64,000 nt of DNA from Pseudomonadaceae bacterium (lineage in GTDB: Bacteria > Pseudomonadota > Gammaproteobacteria > Pseudomonadales > Azotimanducaceae), in contig JANSWO010000011.1 of NCBI GenBank assembly GCA_024743435.1, forward strand, positions 96,417 to 160,416, read 5' to 3'. Both the position numbers and the translations under genes were made by a program. The notes beneath the pieces were generated by a model, which saw only the letters and a list, made by a program, of their open reading frames with translations, did not search any database and was not told where the DNA came from. Of the stretch, positions 1 to 8,326 are shown piece after piece (position 1 is the first letter of the stretch; each line of letters opens with the position of its first letter).

Positions 1-1638
1 AGCGTCGATGTAGAAGCTGTCCTCAACGAAATACGTGGCAAACAGCGCCAGGTTGATGCTGTCGATATCCGCGCCACCGCCGCCGGCAAAGTCCGCACTG
101 ACCTGGCCGTAGGTTATGCCGCCGCCGATGATGAAGTTGTCGCGCAGCCGATAGTCGGCTCCTACCGTCACGCCGTAGGTATCGAAATCGAGTCCGGCTT
201 CGTTTTCGCTGGCATCTTTGTCGCCGAACACGACTCGGCCGTTGGCAAAGAATGACAACCGGCCAAAGTCGCTCGCGCCGGCGTTGCCGCCCATCCATGC
301 ATTCAGGCCCTCTTGCAGAATGTAGCCATCGAGCTGCGTGCCACTGACTTGCAATGTGAGTTTGGACAGATCGATACCGGTTGCTCCGGCGCGCAGGCCG
401 TTGATTCGTGTCGACAGGTTGCCGTGACCAATAGTGGTGAGGCGCAAGGCAGTATTGGCAAGTACCGCGAGTTCTTCCGGGTTGATCGCATCCAGTGCGC
501 TCACGACCTGAGCATCGGTGGTGGCCTGGTTGCGAATACCGTTACAGATTCGGTTCAACTCGCCGGCATCCACGCCGCCGGTATTGATGGCGTCACAGGT
601 GTTGTCGAAATAGCCCGCGAGACTCGCCTGATTCGGTGACAACAGCGTGCCGGACAGCGCAGCGATATCGCGGGATTCATTATCGACGATACTGATGACC
701 TGGCGGGTTATGCCACCGTTGCCATCGATGAGCTGTAGCTCGAATGTCTCGAGGCCTTCCTGCTCGTTGTCGTCGAGCAGATTGATGGTCACTGTTCGGG
801 TGCTGCTGTCGCCGTCGAGCCAGGTGAGCGTCTGATTGACGGGAACGTAGTCAACGCCCGCGGTGGCGGTGAGATCGGCGGTGACGGCCTGCACAGTCAG
901 GGTTTCCGAGCTGCCGCCTATTCGCTCAACGATGACGGATACCTGGGCGTTGCCTTCATCGCTCATTGGCGCGACGGCTTCGAATTGAGCAGCGCCTTCC
1001 TGGGCGCGCACCAGAAATGTTCCGATGAAGGAGAAAGCTGCGTCCTGATCGCGCAGACAGCCGGAGAAGTCCTGAGCGGTAAATACTGGAATAGACGCTG
1101 AGGTACAGGAAATACGACCGGCAACCCCGTCTTGAGTAATGGTGAAGAATGGTCTGGATAGCAGTCCGGTTGTGGCGTTATCCGGCGTCAATGCCCAACC
1201 TTCTGTGAAGAAGGTATCTCCTGGATTGCCGCCGTCAATCGCTGCATCTCCGGTTACGCCAAGCAGTCCATGCAGAAGCTCGACGAACGCGAGGTTGGCG
1301 ACGTTGCCATCGATGTCGGCGGACTGGTCAACTCCGTCCCAGCCAGCTTCCAGGAGAAACAGATCAACCTCGTCTGCTGTGGCGACGCGAAATCCGTTGT
1401 CCAGGAAACCGCCGTCGCCATCCAGAATCTGATTCACGGACAGGCCGGTTGACAGCGTGAGGTCCAGCCATTGAAAACCCGTGTCGGTACTTAGCGTGAT
1501 GCTGTCATCGCCGTAGACATCGTCGTCTTCGGAGATGAGCACCGCGCTCGGCGATTGGCTGAGCGCCAGAGAGAGGGCAACGGCGCCGAGTATTGGCGCT
1601 CGGGTTTTGGGCCGCAGGGGATGCCGGATCGGTTTCAT
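1..1638 (-). CDS. Autotransporter-like outer-membrane protein with Calx-beta domain (3' end cut by window edge)
   Basis: The frame is open for 546 codons from an ATG at 1638 to the window edge, so the C-terminus is missing. The first ~35 residues form a signal peptide ending near SPSAVLIS. A segment with GFQWLDLTLSTGLSVNQIL (about residues 50-68) resembles the N-terminal domain of many surface proteins. Residues about 226-310 match a Calx-beta repeat (DYVPVNQTLTW, then an acidic DDNEQEGLETFEL). From about residue 448 the sequence turns into aromatic/glycine beta strands (GRVVFGDKD, IIGGGITYGQVSADF), typical of the start of an autotransporter barrel. It follows the caspase-like gene on the same strand after 84 bp. 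The class is clear; the passenger function (adhesion or surface display) is unknown. Confidence 0.8.
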   Translation of the reverse strand, partial: MKPIRHPLRPKTRAPILGAVALSLALSQSPSAVLISEDDDVYGDDSITLSTDTGFQWLDLTLSTGLSVNQILDGDGGFLDNGFRVATADEVDLFLLEAGWDGVDQSADIDGNVANLAFVELLHGLLGVTGDAAIDGGNPGDTFFTEGWALTPDNATTGLLSRPFFTITQDGVAGRISCTSASIPVFTAQDFSGCLRDQDAAFSFIGTFLVRAQEGAAQFEAVAPMSDEGNAQVSVIVERIGGSSETLTVQAVTADLTATAGVDYVPVNQTLTWLDGDSSTRTVTINLLDDNEQEGLETFELQLIDGNGGITRQVISIVDNESRDIAALSGTLLSPNQASLAGYFDNTCDAINTGGVDAGELNRICNGIRNQATTDAQVVSALDAINPEELAVLANTALRLTTIGHGNLSTRINGLRAGATGIDLSKLTLQVSGTQLDGYILQEGLNAWMGGNAGASDFGRLSFFANGRVVFGDKDASENEAGLDFDTYGVTVGADYRLRDNFIIGGGITYGQVSADFAGGGGADIDSINLALFATYFVEDSFYIDA

Positions 1639-1722
1639 AGGTCGGTTTCTCGCGCGAGCGCAACGTCCTGTGCGCGTCTTTGTCGTGGCTTGTTGTTAGG
1701 CGCAATCGAGATGAAAAGCAGG

Positions 1723-3465
1723 TCAACCCGTCGCGCCGGATTCATCCTGTGTCGACTGCTCGTGGTTGCTGATCGGGTAAAAGAAAAAGTCTCCGACGTC
1801 ATGGCCAGCTGCGCGGATTGTTTTCAGCTCGGGTTTTTGCTCGAAGCCCTGCTGCGCTGCTGTCTCCGTGACAGCGTTGCGAATCCTCAAGAACAGCTCA
1901 GGCGCCGCGAGCAAGCCGTTGTTGGCTTCGAGCGCGTCGAGAAAAGCACTCGCGAATACCGAATGACCGTCGCCAGCGCTGTCCAGAACCGGTGCATCGC
2001 CACCGGATGTGAGTAACAACCGAGCGCGTTTGTTGAGTTTGAAGCGCAGGAATTCCGGATCACTGTATTGCGGCATGTCGTCACCCAGCAGAAGCAGACT
2101 GGGTTCGTTTGATAGCAGCCCCGCATAGCAGGAATCGGCAACCACCAGCACTCGTCGGGCTTTCAGGCGCGATAAGTGACCGGTGACAAACTCGTTCGCC
2201 ACCCAGTAGGTGTTGCGCGGTGGTCGTTCGGCGTTGCGTGGCAGCCAATAGCCGGTCTGATTCTCGCCAGCGTTCAAGCGCGAGCCATGGCCGGCGTAGA
2301 AGATCAACAGGTTGTCGGTTTCGGTGAGGCTGGACGACAGGTCATTGATCGCTTGCATGATCGCGACATCGCTTGCATCCGTCAGCGTAAAAACCGTGAA
2401 ACCGTATCGCTGCTCAAGAATGTCTTTGGCGCGTTGAATGTCGTTGTGCGGAGTCTGTAGATCCTCCATTCGGTCGTACTCGGCATTACCGATCAGCAAT
2501 GCGTAGTACTTGCCCAGGCCATCGTTGTCGTTGCTGTTCGTTGTGTCGATGAGCGCCGAAATCTGCTCGCTCGCTGAGTCAGCGGGCTGGCGTAAGGCGC
2601 TAATCTGTTCGCTGTCGATTGGAGCCGGTGTTGCAACGGCCAGAGTTTGCTGAATCCGAGCCAGCTCTGAGTCCTGTGCGGCTCGCTCCGAACGCAGGTT
2701 GGCAACCAGACCCTCCAGCGTTTTCAGGCTTGCCTCCGCTTGAGCGCTGGAGGCATTCAAACTCGAGCGTAGCGTGCGTAGCTGCGCTTCCAGTGCTTCG
2801 ATTTGGGCGGTTTTCTCGCTCAGCTGTCGGTTTAGCTCGTCGGCCATTTTCTGCTGTTGCGCGCGCGCAGCCGAGGTGAACAACAGGCTGTCTTGCGCAA
2901 GGCCCCAGGCCCGCCGGTACCAGTTCAAAGCGACGATTGGATCTTTATCTACGCCTTTACCCAGTTCGAATAGAGTGCCGAGATTGAACTGCGCTCTGGA
3001 GTAGCCCTGGTCAGCCGCGCGCTGGTACCAGATGAGCGCCGCCTGGGGATTGGCTTCTCCGCCCAGACCCTTTTCGAAGATCTCGCCGACATTGGTTTGC
3101 GCCTCGGGGTCACCTGCCTCGGCGGCGGCCATCCAGACCGTCAGCGCAGTGCGATAGTCTGCTCGATCGAAAGCAGTGTATTCGCCGCCTCGGAGCGCGC
3201 AATCACCAGCGGTGGTTCGCAGTGGCCTGCGTGCGGTGAGATACGTTCTGTTGCCCAACCGCCGCACTTGCCCGGGCAGCAGACAGTCGACTATCTGCAG
3301 CTCCGCTCGCGTCGCGTTTCTGTTTTGCGTCGTTTCGGCCATAGCCGCTAGGCTAGCCAGTATGAGAATTATGCAGACAGCAACCGGACCGGGCGCAGCG
3401 ATGAGCCGCTCTCCACTCGCGCGCGTTGCGCTCCCCATAGTTGTTTCGTTGCTGGTTGGTTGCAC
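1723..3465 (-). CDS. SEL1-repeat / coiled-coil / caspase-family (C14) peptidase
   Basis: This is a 580-aa exported or membrane-anchored protein. A hydrophobic segment lies at residues 24-42, two SEL1/TPR-like repeats at about 104-187, a coiled coil at about 200-275, and a caspase (peptidase C14) domain from about 318. The catalytic dyad is visible as His393 in YAGHGS and Cys446 in ADSCYAG, so it should be an active cysteine protease; bacterial members usually cut after Lys or Arg (family knowledge). The start is a GTG preceded at 6 nt by a perfect AGGAGGT (3472-3478), which decides it over the inner ATG at 3438. The 5' end overlaps the divergent lipoprotein gene by 65 bp. Substrates are unknown; the nearby Ser/Thr kinase suggests a signalling role, which is inference. 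Confidence 0.88.
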   Translation of the reverse strand: MQPTSNETTMGSATRASGERLIAAPGPVAVCIILILASLAAMAETTQNRNATRAELQIVDCLLPGQVRRLGNRTYLTARRPLRTTAGDCALRGGEYTAFDRADYRTALTVWMAAAEAGDPEAQTNVGEIFEKGLGGEANPQAALIWYQRAADQGYSRAQFNLGTLFELGKGVDKDPIVALNWYRRAWGLAQDSLLFTSAARAQQQKMADELNRQLSEKTAQIEALEAQLRTLRSSLNASSAQAEASLKTLEGLVANLRSERAAQDSELARIQQTLAVATPAPIDSEQISALRQPADSASEQISALIDTTNSNDNDGLGKYYALLIGNAEYDRMEDLQTPHNDIQRAKDILEQRYGFTVFTLTDASDVAIMQAINDLSSSLTETDNLLIFYAGHGSRLNAGENQTGYWLPRNAERPPRNTYWVANEFVTGHLSRLKARRVLVVADSCYAGLLSNEPSLLLLGDDMPQYSDPEFLRFKLNKRARLLLTSGGDAPVLDSAGDGHSVFASAFLDALEANNGLLAAPELFLRIRNAVTETAAQQGFEQKPELKTIRAAGHDVGDFFFYPISNHEQSTQDESGATG

Positions 3466-4207
3466 GGCTCTACCTCCTGGGCTTACTGATCTGGGGTGGC
3501 AGAAGGGCTCTGGATTTGAGCATCTCGTGGTTGCAAACCAGGCGTTTGTCGGCCAGCAACGGTCGCTGGATAGGATTCATATCTATATCGGCGGAGACGG
3601 CCGGGCATGGTTGAATCGCAGCACGGTGTCCGCGGACCCAACGGCCCGATCGCTGGCGTTGGAACTCATGTCTTTGGATGACACACCCGCGCTCTATCTT
3701 GGTCGGCCCTGCTACCACGGGCGCGCGAGCGAGCCCCCGTGCGAGCCAATCCTGTGGACTCATGCTCGCTGGGGAACAGCCGTGCTCGATTCGATGGCGG
3801 CCGCGTTGAACGCGTTGATTCGACAACACCGCCCTCGGCAGGTGTCCGTTTATGGCTACAGCGGTGGTGGGGTGCTGGCAATTCTGCTTGCGCGCAAGAT
3901 TCAGGCGATTGATCAGGTGATCACGATTGCTGCCCCTCTTGATACGGCAGCCTGGAGTGCACATCACGGATATACCCCATTGTCAGAATCATTGAATCCA
4001 GCAGCGTATGAACAATGGCCGCGCCGGCTGGAGCAATGGCACTGGCAGGGCGGGCGGGATGCCGTTGTTCCGCCTGAGACGACAGATCGTTTTCGGCTGT
4101 CCGCGCCTGACGCGAGGTTTGTGAAGGTGGCGCAGGCGGACCATAGCTGTTGCTGGCTAGACCAGTGGCCTGTGGTGCTGGATGCAACGTTGCATAGCAA
4201 CCAGTAG
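3401..4207 (+). CDS. Alpha/beta-hydrolase lipoprotein
   Basis: The start at 3401 gives a 268-aa protein with a lipoprotein signal (SLLVGC, Cys21), so it should be membrane-anchored. An alpha/beta-hydrolase fold is supported by the nucleophile elbow GYSGGG with Ser154, a likely acid Asp220 (GGRDAVVP) and a likely His248 (ADHSCCW). No substrate can be read from the sequence; a lipase/esterase-like role is the usual family assumption. The first 65 bp overlap the 5' end of the divergent caspase gene, so each promoter must lie inside the other gene or its leader. The 3' end faces the kinase gene with 10 bp between the stops. Confidence 0.75.
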   Translation: MSRSPLARVALPIVVSLLVGCTALPPGLTDLGWQKGSGFEHLVVANQAFVGQQRSLDRIHIYIGGDGRAWLNRSTVSADPTARSLALELMSLDDTPALYLGRPCYHGRASEPPCEPILWTHARWGTAVLDSMAAALNALIRQHRPRQVSVYGYSGGGVLAILLARKIQAIDQVITIAAPLDTAAWSAHHGYTPLSESLNPAAYEQWPRRLEQWHWQGGRDAVVPPETTDRFRLSAPDARFVKVAQADHSCCWLDQWPVVLDATLHSNQ

Positions 4208-4217
4208 TTGTTACTAC

Positions 4218-5684
4218 TCATCGCTCGTCCGGCGCCCGGGATAGCGACTGCGTCAGTGATTGAGCGAGTGTGCGCAGATCTTCGTGATTACCCAGGTAAG
4301 GATCGATCGCTCGCACCTGGGCCAGGTTTTCGGCGAGCGCCGAACGATTTTCCGAGGTGCTGCGTTGCTCAAGCTCCCGAAACAAACTGACTAACGCAGC
4401 CACAGCTTCCGGATTGCGTGGGTGGAGCTGATACGCGCGTTGAAACCTCGCGAGCGCGCCGGCGTAGTCTGTGAAGCCCAGTAGCTGCTGCCCCTCCTTC
4501 ATCGCGTCCGCAAAAGCGGATCGCTGCGCTTCGGGTAGCTGACTGAGGGCTTGCTCCGGGCGTGCGGATTCGCGCTGCGCGAGTTGTTGTTGAACCGTAA
4601 CGCCGCTGGCCATGAGAGCAACGCCGACAGCTGCCACGGCCACGAGTCTTATTTTCGATGCGCCTTCGAAGTCACGCAGGAATAGCGCAGCGTTGCTTTG
4701 CCGGTGTCGCCGATCAAACGACAGAGCTCTAGATAGCGCCCGCCATTCCCTGCCTTTCAGGCTTCTAATCGGTGCTGGCGTGAGTCCCTTGTCTCTTGCG
4801 ACGACGGCGCTTTGGTAGCTGAACGGATGCTTGCCGCTCAGCAGTTGGTAGATAACGAGGCCGAGCGCGTATACGTCATCAGCTGGTGTTGGCCGCGCGC
4901 CATCGAGCATTTCTGCTGATGCGTAGGATGGGGTGAGATAGCCCCGGCTCGACGGATCGAATAACGTTGCCTGGTTTGCTTCATCGGCGCCGCTTGCATC
5001 GTCGGTGCGCTGGCTGGGCACCGCCCGGGCGATACCGAAATCAAGAATCTTGCATTGATTCTCATCTGTTAAGAACACATTGCCCGGCTTGAAGTCGCTG
5101 TGCACGATATTGCGGTTGTGGGCGTAGGCAAGGCCCAGGCAGAGCCCTCGAATATGCGCAAGTGCTGGCTTACGCGGCATGCCCTGTGGATTTGCACGCA
5201 GCCAGTCATCGAGTGCCTGGCCGGTAAGCACTTCCATTGTGAGGAAAACCTGATCCTCGTCGCGATCGAAATCGTAGACGGTGGCGATATTCGGGTGCGC
5301 CAGTGTTTGGGCTTTGCGAGCTTCTCGTTGCAGAGCAACGACCAGGGAGGGGTCTGCGCGCAGATCGCTATTCAACACTTTCAAAGCGACGTAGGGGTCT
5401 TTGTCGCCGGTTTCAACCCAGCGCATGTCTCTGGCGCGATAGACCCTGCCCATACCACCCTGTCCGAGCAGTTCCTCAATGACAAAGCGTTGTTTGAGCG
5501 ATGTACCCGGCGGCAATTGCTCCGTCGGCTCTACGTTGGCTGGCGTGCTGCTCCCCGATGCTTCGCGTTGATGTGCATCATGACCGGTGACCGGTAGCGT
5601 CTCCGCCAGGGCGGCAACCGTGGCGGCCAGTTCGGGCGGCGCTGCTTCCGGGCGCTGATGGTCCGAATTTGAGGTTTTGCTCAC
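4218..5684 (-). CDS. Ser/Thr protein kinase (Hanks type) with TM segment and TPR-like C-terminus
   Basis: This 488-aa protein has a kinase domain at about residues 66-330. It shows the glycine-rich loop GQGGMGRVY, VALK Lys102, catalytic loop HSDFKPGN (Asp197) and DFG (Asp215). A hydrophobic span near residues 343-362 is followed by a TPR-like region (FTDYAGALARFQRAYQLHP). It is therefore probably a membrane kinase with its catalytic domain in the cytoplasm. The catalytic loop reads HSD instead of HRD, a non-RD form seen in a subset of bacterial kinases. The start is GTG at 5684 with only a weak ribosome site. It diverges from the YceI gene and converges on the hydrolase gene. Targets are unknown; candidates in reach are the caspase-like and FHA proteins (inference). 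Confidence 0.88.
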   Translation of the reverse strand: MSKTSNSDHQRPEAAPPELAATVAALAETLPVTGHDAHQREASGSSTPANVEPTEQLPPGTSLKQRFVIEELLGQGGMGRVYRARDMRWVETGDKDPYVALKVLNSDLRADPSLVVALQREARKAQTLAHPNIATVYDFDRDEDQVFLTMEVLTGQALDDWLRANPQGMPRKPALAHIRGLCLGLAYAHNRNIVHSDFKPGNVFLTDENQCKILDFGIARAVPSQRTDDASGADEANQATLFDPSSRGYLTPSYASAEMLDGARPTPADDVYALGLVIYQLLSGKHPFSYQSAVVARDKGLTPAPIRSLKGREWRALSRALSFDRRHRQSNAALFLRDFEGASKIRLVAVAAVGVALMASGVTVQQQLAQRESARPEQALSQLPEAQRSAFADAMKEGQQLLGFTDYAGALARFQRAYQLHPRNPEAVAALVSLFRELEQRSTSENRSALAENLAQVRAIDPYLGNHEDLRTLAQSLTQSLSRAPDER

Positions 5685-5855
5685 TCAGGTTCTGCACAAT
5701 CATCTCTGGTTTACTGGTTAGGCGGGAAAACTCGCTTGAATAGCTCAACTGGTTCGAGCCTGGCGCCGCGTCGAACTCAGGCGTCGCGATTTCCAGGCTT
5801 CAATCAGCGTTGGAGCCAAGCCATACTGGCTCGTCTTGTCACAGGGAGATCTTCT

Positions 5856-6536
5856 ATGTTTGCTTTGAATCCACGCACATGGGGTGTGGTTGCAACGGTT
5901 GCACTCATGTCGCTGGTCTCTGCCTGTGCTCCGGCTCCCGCAGGTCAAACGGGTGCCGCTGGCACTCAGATCAAGAGCCCTAGCCACTGGCTTTTAGACA
6001 ACGAGCGCTCGTCGCTGTCGTTTGTGTCGATCAAAGCGGCAGACCTGCCGGAGACGCATCGTTTCACCTCTCTTTCCGGCACCGTGAGTGACGACGGATC
6101 GGCGCGCGTGTCGATCGATCTGGCGAGCGTCGATACGGGCATAGAGATTCGCGACGAGCGTATGCGTGAGATCGTATTCGCACCGATAGCCGCTGCCGGC
6201 TCGAATGCAACGGCGGTGGTAACCACCCAAATCGATCTTGCCGCGATACAGGCTCTGCCTGTGGGGTCACAAAGAGATGAGATGGTGGAACTTGAGATCG
6301 AGTTTGGTCCAGTGACGCTTTCGCAAACGGCCGAGATGACGATATTGAAAATGGCGAGTGATGAAGTGGTCGTTACCTCCAGGCAGCCACTGCTTCTAAA
6401 CGCGGGCTTGCTGGGTATCGGTGAAGCGCTCGATACGCTGCAAGCGCTTGCCGGCCTGCCGAGCATTTCCCGCGCGGTTCCCGTTGATGTCCAGCTGACT
6501 TACGTTGGCGCGCTTGCGGCCGCGGCCGCTGGCTAA
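5856..6536 (+). CDS. YceI-family lipoprotein
   Basis: The ATG at 5856 is preceded by AGGGAG at good spacing and gives 226 aa. A lipoprotein signal ends SLVSAC, followed by a YceI-like lipocalin domain (SHWLLDNERSSLSFVSIKA, SGTVSDDGSARVSIDLASVDTG, RDERMRE). YceI proteins are periplasmic barrels that bind long hydrophobic, isoprenoid-type molecules. No catalytic residue is expected. Longer reading frames start upstream at 5736 but lack the signal sequence at the right place. It stands alone between the divergent kinase and the following small membrane gene 17 bp downstream, with which it may be co-transcribed. Confidence 0.85.
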   Translation: MFALNPRTWGVVATVALMSLVSACAPAPAGQTGAAGTQIKSPSHWLLDNERSSLSFVSIKAADLPETHRFTSLSGTVSDDGSARVSIDLASVDTGIEIRDERMREIVFAPIAAAGSNATAVVTTQIDLAAIQALPVGSQRDEMVELEIEFGPVTLSQTAEMTILKMASDEVVVTSRQPLLLNAGLLGIGEALDTLQALAGLPSISRAVPVDVQLTYVGALAAAAAG

Positions 6537-6553
6537 CCGATGGCAGACTGATA

Positions 6554-7072
6554 GTGACGGGTTTGCGGCCATCGCGGGAGTCAGGCGACGAGGCGTTTGA
6601 TGCCGCGGACGAACTGTTGGATGAGTTCGATGAATTGGATGATGGAGCCGGCGGTTGGTTGTCCCCGGGCTGGCGCGCTCTGATTGCGGCCGTACTGGGC
6701 GGCTCGGCATATGCCGGCTGGGCGTATTTTGCCAACCAGCAGCACGGTACGACGCAGGGTCTGTCAGCAGCGGTGACCCAGGGTGCTTACAGCTTCACGG
6801 CTGCGCTTGTGACAACCCTGCTGCTTGACCGCTTTCGCCATGCTTTCGGGCCAAGCTGGCGAGGCAGCCTTGCGACCCTTTTCTTGAGTTGCACCGGGCT
6901 GACCATGCTTGGCTACGTGTTGCACTGGAGCGCTGGCACTCCCGAGATATTGGTGACGATCTCCCCAGGTGCCATCCTGGGTAGCGCCTATGCAGCGGCG
7001 TATGTGATTGCGCTCGATTCCAAAGAGCGTTCGCGTCTTGCCGATGCTGCATTGGGGGAAGTAGGGGATTAG
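6554..7072 (+). CDS. Small multi-pass membrane protein, function unknown
   Basis: This 172-aa protein starts at a GTG 17 bp after the YceI stop. The N-terminus is strongly acidic (DEAFDAADELLDEFDELDD), followed by about four hydrophobic spans (around 42-60, 75-92, 104-122 and 135-152) and a short charged tail. I recognise no family motif. The short spacing suggests one transcript with the YceI gene. Confidence 0.65.
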   Translation: MTGLRPSRESGDEAFDAADELLDEFDELDDGAGGWLSPGWRALIAAVLGGSAYAGWAYFANQQHGTTQGLSAAVTQGAYSFTAALVTTLLLDRFRHAFGPSWRGSLATLFLSCTGLTMLGYVLHWSAGTPEILVTISPGAILGSAYAAAYVIALDSKERSRLADAALGEVGD

Positions 7073-7318
7073 CCGGTACCATTTACCGCGGCGAAGAAAT
7101 CAGCCAGTAAGCGTCTGTCCCGTGCGCCCTCAACGCGCCCTCCACTGCAGAGATGAATACCTCAGGGGCGCACCGCGCGGATCGCTGAGGCAACCTTTTT
7201 ACTCGTGTGCGGACCATCTTGTCTGCGGGTGCTAAAGCTGTCGCAACCAACCTTTTCAGGTGTGCCGGTAGCCTTGTGCATCGTAGACTATCTATGGCTC
7301 AACAAATCGAGAATTCTC

Positions 7319-8326
7319 ATGAAAGCGTTTATCGAAGGCATGCCGAAGGCGGAGTTGCACGTGCATCTGGAGGGCACATTGGAGCCCGAACACATCTTTG
7401 CTTTGGCTCAACGCAATGGCATTGAGCTGTCGTACAAGACCCCACAGGAAGTGGTTGATGCCTACGACTTTCACGATCTCCCATCTTTTCTAACGATCTA
7501 CTACGCGGCAATGGATGTGCTTCGCACGGAACAGGATTTCTACGAGCTTGCGTATCACTATTTCGAGAAGGCTGCGGCGGACAACATCGTCTATGTCGAA
7601 CCTTTTTTTGATCCCCAGGCGCACACATCGCGAGGCGTCGAGTTTGCGACGGTGATCAATGGAATCGCGCGAGCTCAGGAAGCTGCCGCGGCGACTCTTG
7701 GTGTCGAGTCGCAACTGATTCTCTGTTTCCTGCGGGACATGAGCGCGCAGTCAGCGATGGAGCATCTTGAAATGGCGTTGCCGTACAAAGACAAGCTGAT
7801 TGGCATTGGGCTCGACTCAGATGAGAAAGACAACCCACCCAGCAAGTTTGCGCAGGTGTTCGCCAAGGCGCGAGAACATGGGCTGAAGCTCACCATGCAC
7901 TGCGACGTGAATCAGAAAGACATTCATGAGCATATGTGGGAGTGCCTCAACGAGATTAACGTTGATCGCATCGATCACGGCGTAAACTGCCTGGATCAGG
8001 ACGACCTGACGCAGGAGATCGTGCGCCGCGGTATGGGTCTTACGGTGTGCCCGGTATCGAATCGCTTTGTCGTTCAGTCGCTGACATCAAAAGAGATTCG
8101 CCGGATGCTGGAGCTTGGCATCAAGGCAACGATCAACTCAGATGATCCAGCGTATTTCAGAGCCTACCTCACGGACAATTTTCTGGAATTGCAGCGCGAA
8201 GGCGACTACACCCTCGAGGAGGTTGTTCAGCTCAATCGAAATGCGTTTGACATTGCCTGGCTTACAGATGCAGACAAGCAGAGACTGCTTGGCAAGCTCG
8301 ATCGCTACGTTGCGCGAGCGAGTTGA
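7319..8326 (+). CDS. Adenine/adenosine-deaminase-like amidohydrolase with altered active-site motif
   Basis: The ATG at 7319 gives a 335-aa amidohydrolase-superfamily protein. Visible family features are HVHLEG (His14, His16), GLDSDEKDNPP (typical of the adenine deaminase branch), DHG (His220) and SDDPAYF (Asp275, Asp276). The usual HAGE motif is replaced by HCDV: His194 is kept, but the catalytic Glu position is Val197. In adenosine deaminase that Glu protonates the purine ring, so ordinary adenosine deamination is doubtful. It may act on another aminopurine or related ring, or have lost activity. A longer frame runs upstream to 7205 without a signal for starting there. It converges on the MFS gene with a 22-bp overlap and sits at the edge of the purine region. 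Confidence 0.8.
   Translation: MKAFIEGMPKAELHVHLEGTLEPEHIFALAQRNGIELSYKTPQEVVDAYDFHDLPSFLTIYYAAMDVLRTEQDFYELAYHYFEKAAADNIVYVEPFFDPQAHTSRGVEFATVINGIARAQEAAAATLGVESQLILCFLRDMSAQSAMEHLEMALPYKDKLIGIGLDSDEKDNPPSKFAQVFAKAREHGLKLTMHCDVNQKDIHEHMWECLNEINVDRIDHGVNCLDQDDLTQEIVRRGMGLTVCPVSNRFVVQSLTSKEIRRMLELGIKATINSDDPAYFRAYLTDNFLELQREGDYTLEEVVQLNRNAFDIAWLTDADKQRLLGKLDRYVARAS

Noticed and set aside
1555..2016. Plus-strand open frame opposite the autotransporter and caspase genes
   Set aside because: It overlaps two well-supported genes, has Arg/Cys-rich composition typical of an antisense frame and no ribosome site.
5100..5597. Plus-strand open frame of 165 codons opposite the kinase
   Set aside because: The kinase motifs on the other strand are unambiguous; this frame has no recognisable domain.
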